20,830 nucleotides of DNA from NCBI GenBank assembly GCA_028694075.1, contig JAQUUD010000018.1, forward strand, positions 1-20,830. Direction: 5' to 3'. Positions 15,748 through 20,830 of the stretch are shown piece after piece. Origin of the DNA: Clostridia bacterium (GTDB lineage: Bacteria; Bacillota; Clostridia; Christensenellales; UBA1242). The position numbers and the translations under genes were made by a program. Under the pieces are notes generated by a model. The model had not been told where the DNA came from. It searched no databases and saw only the letters and a program-made list of their open reading frames with translations. The stretch's first letter is position 1. Every line of letters begins with the position of its first letter.

Positions 15748-16539
15748 TTAAACTCTCCTTTTGATGTTTCGTCTTATAATTCCAACCACGCCCCGATATT
15801 TGTGACAACAATCGTAAATTTTTTTCGACCCATTATGAATGTTCTCAGCCAGTATTGCAAAGGCTTTTGCCCCGCTAGTTCCATAAGCGAATGCCCCGAG
15901 TGAAGAAAGCGTTGAAATTGCATCATCATCAGGTATGACGCCCAAAATTGGAATATTTAACAATTCCACGATTTTTTCGATTGAGATAATTTCGCCCGTT
16001 AAAAGCATATCACCGCGAACTCTGTTAATAACAAGACCTTTGCTATGTAAACTATAATTTGAAAGGATTGATAAAACCTTATCCGCATCACGAATGCTGG
16101 AAATATGAGGAGTTACAACAATCAGCGCCTCATTTGCGCAAAACACTGCCCTGTGAAACCCATTTTCCACACCGGCAGGGCAGTCAATCAAGATATAATC
16201 AAATGATGGCGAAAGCATCTCAATAACATTTTTAACCTGCGGACCTGTTATTAAGTTTTTGCTATCAAGTTGAGCGGACGGCATAATAAAAAGTGTCGGA
16301 TAACGTTCATCTTGAATGAGTGCTTGTTTAACCCTGCATCTTGCTGAAATCACATCGGAAATATCAAAAACAATCTTATTCTCAACCCCCATAACAACAT
16401 CAAGATTATTCAGCCCAATGTCAGTGTCAACAAGGGCAACTTTAAATCCTAGATTAGCAAGTTTAACGCCTAAATTAGCACAAATTGTTGTTTTGCCAAC
16501 TCCGCCTTTACCGCTAGTTATTACAATTTTTCTTGCCAT
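15748..16539 (-). CDS. minD: Septum site-determining ATPase MinD
   Basis: 263 aa ParA/MinD-family ATPase, a membrane-bound placement factor for division. The deviant Walker A GKGGVGKTT is at residues 10-18. DTDIGLNNLDVVMG (about 39-52) is the MinD signature, and LIDCPAGVENGF (about 117-128) is the Walker B/switch region. The C-terminal basic tail GVVGIIRRNIKRRV is the amphipathic membrane-targeting helix. GAGGAG lies about 8 nt before the ATG. A terminator hairpin (16576-16604) sits just upstream, so minD either reads through from the 50-aa gene or has its own weak promoter. No minC is adjacent. Confidence 0.95.
   Translation of the reverse strand: MARKIVITSGKGGVGKTTICANLGVKLANLGFKVALVDTDIGLNNLDVVMGVENKIVFDISDVISARCRVKQALIQDERYPTLFIMPSAQLDSKNLITGPQVKNVIEMLSPSFDYILIDCPAGVENGFHRAVFCANEALIVVTPHISSIRDADKVLSILSNYSLHSKGLVINRVRGDMLLTGEIISIEKIVELLNIPILGVIPDDDAISTLSSLGAFAYGTSGAKAFAILAENIHNGSKKIYDCCHKYRGVVGIIRRNIKRRV
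15753..15762 (-). promoter_or_regulatory. minE ribosome binding site inside the end of minD
   Basis: AAAAGGAGAG overlaps the last sense codons of minD (AGG AGA GTT, then TAA) and lies 7 nt before the minE ATG. It fixes the minE start and implies coupled translation. Confidence 0.85.
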
Positions 16540-16575
16540 TCGGTTTTCTCCTCATAAATTCTAATATAAATAAAT

Positions 16576-16604
16576 AAAAAAACAAAAGGACAAATTGTCC
16601 TTTT
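16576..16604 (-). terminator. Terminator or attenuator between the 50-aa gene and minD
   Basis: AAAAGGACA pairs with TGTCCTTTT around a 3-nt loop. On the minus strand it is followed by G and T7, and on the plus strand by a T-rich run. It ends about 36 nt upstream of the minD ATG, on the leader of any read-through transcript. Confidence 0.8.
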
Positions 16605-16663
16605 TTGATTTTTTTTAAGATTTATTATTATTTAATTAAAAATCTGAAAAATTTTTTAATATT

Positions 16664-16816
16664 CTATTCTAATTTATTTGGTTTCCAACCTCGTTTTTTC
16701 GCGATTCTTTGAAAACTTTTTAATGGAACCGACTTCACTTGACCATCGTCATCTATGTATGTTATCCAAATCACATCATTTGTTAATTTAATATTTTCTT
16801 TATTTTGAATGTTCAT
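16664..16816 (-). CDS. Small basic protein of 50 aa between mreB-like and minD
   Basis: An open frame shorter than usual gene-calling limits. It starts at ATG 16816 with GGAG 8 nt upstream and stops with TAG at 16664. The product begins MNIQNKENIKLTNDVIWITY and ends SFQRIAKKRGWKPNKLE. It has a possible beta hairpin (VIWITYIDDDGQVKSVPL) and a basic C-terminal helix. I do not recognise a family. The good ribosome binding site, position 50 bp after the mreB-like gene, and a terminator downstream support a real gene. It occupies the place where minC is often found but shows no likeness to MinC. Confidence 0.7.
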   Translation of the reverse strand: MNIQNKENIKLTNDVIWITYIDDDGQVKSVPLKSFQRIAKKRGWKPNKLE

Positions 16817-16866
16817 TATTTTTACTCCATTAAAAATATAAATTTATGAATTTTCACATTTTATAA

Positions 16867-17832
16867 TTAGATTACCTTTGAAAGACCGATAACAACAGCA
16901 TTTTCAGCATAGTCATTGGTTATGGTTTTTAAACCTAGTTTGTCTACAAAATATTTTTCAATACCGCTGATGCCGATTATTCCGCCTGACAAAATAAGTC
17001 CATTTTTTAATACTAATTCTTCTTCGTCTTCCTTGAGTTCCGCCAGCGTTGCTTTTATTATCTTAACAATCTCTTCGAAATAAGGCAAAATGCTTTCACG
17101 AATATCTTTGGAATAAACAACAGTGCTGTTTGGCGCTTCAGTTGATAAATCCAATCCGACAACTTCAAGTTTTAAGGTGTCGTTGCTATATAAACTGCCA
17201 ATATTTTTCTTTATCATTTCAGCCGTCGGTTCATCAATTTCCATATTGTATTTTTTTCTAACAATTTCCACAATGGAATTATCCATCGATGTTCCGCCCA
17301 GCCCTAAGGTTGCACCTTGCAAAATTGAGTTATTGCTAACAATTCCAACATCAGTTTTTGAACCGCCGATATCTGCAATAAGCATAGGAAAAGCGTTTGC
17401 CGGATTAATTCGACAACTGATTCCAGTGCAAATAATGCTTTTAACAGTTTTTGCGTTTTTTATTCCAGCAATATTACAAACTTGCAAATATTTATTTTCT
17501 TCTTCTTGTGATATCCCTGAAGGCACAGCAACAGTGCAGTTGATTTTAGAATATGGCACACTTTTAAAAATTTTGGCTAGCGCATATTTTAAATATGATG
17601 ATGCATAATCAACGCTCTTGACAAGTGCTTCTGAAAATGGACTGAACACCAAGGTGTTTTCAAAAATTTTACTTTGATTTTTTTTCGCTTCATTTCCCAT
17701 TGCAATAATATGATATTTAGAGTTTTTGCCTTTAACAGAAATGAGCGAAGGCTCTTTAAAAACAATGCCTTCGCCTTTCTTACAAATGGAAACATAACTT
17801 CCGCCGAAATCAATTCCGAGTTGCAACTTCAT
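16867..17832 (-). CDS. Divergent MreB-like actin family protein
   Basis: 321 aa bacterial actin homologue, probably organising cell-wall synthesis and rod shape at the membrane. It has phosphate-1 IDFGGSYVSI (8-17; DLGTANT in typical MreB), GIVFKEPSLISV, phosphate-2 IADIGGSKTDVGIVS (about 152-166), GGTSMDNSIVEIVRKKYNM with EPTAEMIKKNIGS (MreB: GGDxMDxxI, TAExIKxxIGS), and the adenosine motif LSGGIIGISGIEKYF. The nucleotide loops deviate from canonical MreB, and it is slightly shorter, so it may be an Mbl/MreBH-type paralogue. AAGGAATGA lies before the ATG. mreC and mreD do not follow it; the 50-aa gene and minDE do. Confidence 0.85.
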   Translation of the reverse strand: MKLQLGIDFGGSYVSICKKGEGIVFKEPSLISVKGKNSKYHIIAMGNEAKKNQSKIFENTLVFSPFSEALVKSVDYASSYLKYALAKIFKSVPYSKINCTVAVPSGISQEEENKYLQVCNIAGIKNAKTVKSIICTGISCRINPANAFPMLIADIGGSKTDVGIVSNNSILQGATLGLGGTSMDNSIVEIVRKKYNMEIDEPTAEMIKKNIGSLYSNDTLKLEVVGLDLSTEAPNSTVVYSKDIRESILPYFEEIVKIIKATLAELKEDEEELVLKNGLILSGGIIGISGIEKYFVDKLGLKTITNDYAENAVVIGLSKVI

Positions 17833-17985
17833 TTCATTCCTTAAAATATAAGAAAATTAATTTACTTAATTTGCTTAATTAATCATAAAATTTTTGAAAA
17901 TCATATTTGGTTATTTTATTTAGTTAAATCATTAAGTTAATATTTTACTAAAACCATTTTTTATAAATTAATGATTTATATTTAA
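17833..17985. other. Intergenic gap between the protease and mreB-like genes
   Basis: AT-rich. It holds a weak all-AT stem (ATAAAT/ATTTAT) just after the protease stop codon. I could not pick a confident promoter for the mreB-like gene. Confidence 0.4.
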
Positions 17986-19116
17986 TTAACCAAGTGTTAC
18001 GGTTGCAAAATTACTGGTTAATCCAGAGGTATAATAAACTTTAATTGTATCGCCAGCAGAAAAATTTGATAAAGCATAAAGCAAATCATTTCTTATGTTA
18101 ACAGCATAGTAATCATCTCCACCAATATTTGATGATTCGGTTGAAATACCGGTTATAATGTCATTTTCAAAAAGTTCACCGAAAGACTGTCCGCCAAGTG
18201 TAACTTCTTGAATTAAAACTCCATCTTCAGAATAAGAATCATCGTTGTATACTGCCATAATCTTATCATATTCAGTTATATCTAATGTTGGAAAAGAATA
18301 ATTTGTTGAAATATCATCATCTTCATTTAACTGAGCAATTTGTGGAATGATATATATTATCGGATATATTGGTGTTGAGAAGAACAAACTTTCTGCACCG
18401 CTTGAAATCACTCCCAATGTGTTTAACCCTAAAAGATTGCCATCTGCATCAAAAAGCCCGCTTCCACTGCTTCCGGGGCTTATTGCCGATGAATGTTGAA
18501 TTAAGGATTCATAAACTCGTCCGCTGGAAATTGAATTGCGTTTATCAATAGAACTATTAGATATTGTTCCAGTTGAATATGTATTTCGCAAACTTGGGTC
18601 ATACGGTGTGCCGAGTGTCCAAATTTCTTCTGCAATTCTAAGTGGAGTTGCGCTGTCAATCCAACGGTCAGCCATTTTTACATAAGGAATATTATAATAT
18701 TCACTGCGAATGATTGCCAAATCAAAAGTTATATTATACCAAAGCAGTTCAGCAGAAAAAATTGCATATTCATTTTCAACCAAAATTTCTATTTCGATTG
18801 TAGTGTCGGGATTATCAATAGCATCTGCAATACAATGATAATTTGTTGCTATGTAACCGCCCGCATGGACTGCAATTCCGCTTCCCATCGATGTATTAAC
18901 ATAAACTGTAGCTGTGGCTTGCATATATTGTTCGACCATATCAGAGCGGTTTGTTTCTTCATTAACATCTATTGCATCAATGTAAGTTACGGTTTGATTG
19001 TCATATTGATGTGAGTCGTCATCGCCAGTATTAGAATCATTATATTGACAGCCGAAACTTAATGATATTGTCAAAGCAATTATTAATCCAATTATACCTT
19101 TTTTTAATATTTTCAT
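17986..19116 (-). CDS. HtrA/DegP-like trypsin-family serine protease, lipoprotein
   Basis: 376 aa. The N-terminal signal peptide ends SLSFG-C (Cys23), a slightly atypical lipobox, so the protein is probably lipid-anchored outside the membrane. An acidic linker (about 24-60) precedes a trypsin-like domain. The putative catalytic triad is His94 (TNYHCI), Asp132 (FDLAII) and Ser217 (SPGSSGSGLFD, replacing the usual GNSGGP). A C-terminal PDZ-like region (about 285-376: VLIQEVTLGGQSFGELFEND) follows. Likely role: envelope protein quality control or processing. AAAAGGA precedes the ATG. It has its own strong promoter with a palindrome over the -10 box, so it is probably regulated. Its acidic composition and Thr/Ser content differ from neighbouring Lys-rich proteins, as expected for an exported protein. 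Confidence 0.9.
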   Translation of the reverse strand: MKILKKGIIGLIIALTISLSFGCQYNDSNTGDDDSHQYDNQTVTYIDAIDVNEETNRSDMVEQYMQATATVYVNTSMGSGIAVHAGGYIATNYHCIADAIDNPDTTIEIEILVENEYAIFSAELLWYNITFDLAIIRSEYYNIPYVKMADRWIDSATPLRIAEEIWTLGTPYDPSLRNTYSTGTISNSSIDKRNSISSGRVYESLIQHSSAISPGSSGSGLFDADGNLLGLNTLGVISSGAESLFFSTPIYPIIYIIPQIAQLNEDDDISTNYSFPTLDITEYDKIMAVYNDDSYSEDGVLIQEVTLGGQSFGELFENDIITGISTESSNIGGDDYYAVNIRNDLLYALSNFSAGDTIKVYYTSGLTSNFATVTLG

Positions 19117-19224
19117 AATTTTTTTCCTTTTAAATTAAATTTGTTATTTATTATACAACTTTTTTAGTTTGCTTAATCAAAAAATTTTGCCAATAAATTA
19201 TAATAAATTTTGAAATCTCACTTA

Positions 19225-19245
19225 ATAATAGTATTGTACTATTAT
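19225..19245. promoter_or_regulatory. Perfect 9+3+9 palindrome over the protease -10 box (candidate operator)
   Basis: ATAATAGTA (19225-19233) and TACTATTAT (19237-19245) are exact inverted arms around a 3-bp centre. The centre coincides with the -10 hexamer (19233-19238), so a dimeric regulator bound here would block RNA polymerase. The cognate regulator is not identifiable in the window. Confidence 0.65.
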
Positions 19246-19261
19246 CGACAATTTATGTCAA
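19233..19261 (-). promoter_or_regulatory. Promoter of the HtrA-like protease gene
   Basis: On the minus strand TTGACA (19256-19261), 17 bp, TACAAT (19233-19238). The start is expected near 19226, giving a leader of about 110 nt. Confidence 0.88.
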
Positions 19262-19496
19262 GCAAATGTAAGATTGAATTAAAATAAAATTTTAACAACC
19301 AAATCCAACCGGAAGTAAATAAATTTTGTAAAATTAACATATTTGTTAAATATATGAAAAGTCTAATTATAATGTTGATATTGAGAAATAATTAATAGGA
19401 TTTGAAATTGCAAACTATTTTTTATAGATAATATTTTTGCTTATTTGCGTTATTCGTACAATGATATGTTATTAAATTCTTGTTTTTGTTTAATTA
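19262..19496. other. Divergent intergenic region before der
   Basis: Between the divergent protease and der genes. AT-rich, with no gene or clear RNA structure seen. Confidence 0.5.
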
Positions 19497-19525
19497 TTGT
19501 GTTATTCTAATGATATTAATATAAA
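19497..19525 (+). promoter_or_regulatory. Possible der promoter
   Basis: TTGTGT (19497-19502), 17 bp, TATAAA (19520-19525), about 57 nt before the ATG. It is a moderate match in an AT-rich background, so alternatives nearby are possible. Confidence 0.35.
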
Positions 19526-19581
19526 AATTATCAAAAATTTGTTTAAATAGTAAAAAAATCAATTTACTTAAAGAGGTTAAA

Positions 19582-20830
19582 ATGAGAAAGCCACTTGTTG
19601 CAATAATTGGCAGACCGAATGTCGGCAAAAGTTCGTTTTTTAATTATATTGTTGGCAAACGCATCAGCATAATTGATGCAACGCCGGGTGTTACAAGAGA
19701 CCGCATTTATGCAGATGCTGAGTGGACGGGGCATTCTTTTACACTTGTTGATACCGGAGGGCTTGATAACAAAAGCGACGATTTTTTTCAAAAAAATATA
19801 TTAGAACAAGCAAATCTTGCAATTGAACTTGCAGATGTTATTATTTTTATGGTGGACGGCAAACAGGGAATAACAAATAATGACAAGGAAATTGCTGATT
19901 ATCTTAGAAGAAGCAACAAGAAAATTGTTTTGGTTGTGAACAAACTGGATAATTTTAAAGTTGAACAAACTTATGAATTTTATGAATTAAATTTAGGTAT
20001 TCCTTTTCCAATTTCAGTTATGCAAGCAAAAGGGCTTGGCGAAGTTTTAGATGAAATTACTTCCGCTTTGCCTTTAATGTCAGATGAAGAACAAAGCGAT
20101 ACAATAAAAATTGCAGTTGTTGGACGCCCAAACACCGGCAAAAGTTCCATTGTTAACCGAATTCTTGGCGAAGACAGGGTAATGGTTAGCAATGTTGCAG
20201 GAACAACTAGAGATGCAATTGACAGTGCTTTCAAATATAATAAAAAAGATTATATAATTGTGGATACAGCAGGGCTGAGAAAGAAAAGGGCTTTTGAAAA
20301 TCAAAGTGTGGAACATTTTTCTGTTCTACGCTCGATGGAAGCCATAAAAAGAGCAGATATTGTTTTGATTGTGTTTGATTCGGGCGAAGAAATTTCGGAG
20401 CAAGATGTCAGAATTGCCGGATATGTTCACGAAGAAAATAAGCCGTCAATTATTATTATGAATAAGTGGGACATTCCTGAAAAAGATGATAAAACCATTA
20501 ATAAGTTTACTGAAATTTTAAAAGAAAAATTGAAATTTATGAGTTATTTCAGACCTTTGTTTATTTCCGCAAAAACAGGAAAACGCTTTTTCGAAATTAT
20601 GCCGGAAGTTGATAAGGTCTTGGAAAACTCATCTCGAAGAATAACAACCGGTGTTTTAAATGAACTTTTGGCAAGTGCAGTTATGGAAAATGAACCGCCA
20701 CTCAGAAAAAATAGACGCTTAAAAATAAAATATATAACTCAGTCGGGCATAAACCCACCTACATTTGTTTTGTTTGTTAATGATGCAGAATTGTTGCATT
20801 TTTCATATTTAAGATATCTTGAAAATTATT
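19582..20830 (+). CDS. der: Ribosome biogenesis GTPase Der (EngA), 3'-truncated by the window
   Basis: Essential double-GTPase needed for 50S subunit maturation. First G domain: GRPNVGKSS (10-18), TPGVTRD (34-40), DTGG (57-60), NKLD (120-123). Second G domain: GRPNTGKSS (181-189), AGTTRD (206-211), DTAG (228-231), and NKWD near 295. A KH-like C-terminal domain (NELLASAV onward, RRLKIKYITQ) follows. About 416 codons lie in the window of a family usually near 440, so only the last part is missing. AGAGG precedes ATG 19582. It is transcribed divergently from the protease gene. Confidence 0.97.
   Translation, partial: MRKPLVAIIGRPNVGKSSFFNYIVGKRISIIDATPGVTRDRIYADAEWTGHSFTLVDTGGLDNKSDDFFQKNILEQANLAIELADVIIFMVDGKQGITNNDKEIADYLRRSNKKIVLVVNKLDNFKVEQTYEFYELNLGIPFPISVMQAKGLGEVLDEITSALPLMSDEEQSDTIKIAVVGRPNTGKSSIVNRILGEDRVMVSNVAGTTRDAIDSAFKYNKKDYIIVDTAGLRKKRAFENQSVEHFSVLRSMEAIKRADIVLIVFDSGEEISEQDVRIAGYVHEENKPSIIIMNKWDIPEKDDKTINKFTEILKEKLKFMSYFRPLFISAKTGKRFFEIMPEVDKVLENSSRRITTGVLNELLASAVMENEPPLRKNRRLKIKYITQSGINPPTFVLFVNDAELLHFSYLRYLENY

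Overview
The window is an AT-rich piece of a low-GC Bacillota chromosome, most likely an uncultured gut-type Clostridia or Christensenellales relative. The evidence is the strong AGGAGG-type ribosome binding sites, TTGACA/TATAAT promoters, a minDE plus SpoIVFB-like cluster beside an MreB-like gene, RecD2, ComF, Der, and a short archaeal-type prolyl-tRNA synthetase. TGG encodes Trp and the genes end in TAA or TAG, so nothing points to a Mollicutes code. Most genes lie on the minus strand.

Layout: (1) 1-1150 (-) is a secreted, probably surface, protein. Its reading frame is broken at a run of eight G (C8 on the plus strand, 643-650). One extra G would join it to an open frame that runs off the left edge, so it looks like a phase-variable locus caught OFF. 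(2) 1476-1820: a promoter, tRNA-Tyr(GTA) and its terminator. (3) 2154-3630 (+): proS on a very short leader. (4) 3927-5756 (-): a DEAD-box helicase with a terminator-like hairpin in its leader and a six-copy 12-residue basic tail. (5) 5962-6124 (-): tRNA-Val(TAC) with promoter and terminator. (6) 6282-6835: a GC-rich minisatellite of about eleven 50-bp units built from 10-bp blocks; a related 31-bp repeat lies at 10651-10732. (7) 6946-10583 (-): a DUF1540-like Cys-rich protein, ComF and RecD2. (8) 10740-14228 (-): an 816-aa DUF4132-like protein, an unrecognised 115-aa protein and a three-helix membrane protein resembling the PycTM (DUF5706) effector family. (9) 14405-17832 (-): SpoIVFB-like M50 protease, minE, minD, an unannotated 50-aa gene and a divergent MreB-like protein. 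(10) 17986-19261 (-): an HtrA-like lipoprotein protease whose promoter carries a perfect palindrome over the -10 box. (11) 19582 to the right edge (+): der, partial.

How it fits together: genome maintenance and expression (ProRS, helicase, RecD2, ComF, Der, two tRNAs) sits beside a cell-shape, division and sporulation cluster (MreB-like, MinD, MinE, M50). The accessory parts are the G-tract surface protein, the repeat family and the DUF4132/115-aa/PycTM-like trio. The trio is the best candidate here for an undescribed system, possibly defence-related, but no nucleotide cyclase is visible. Several genes, including recD2 and the DUF4132 gene, lack a Shine-Dalgarno sequence and have a -10 box 6-8 bases before the ATG, which suggests leaderless mRNAs.
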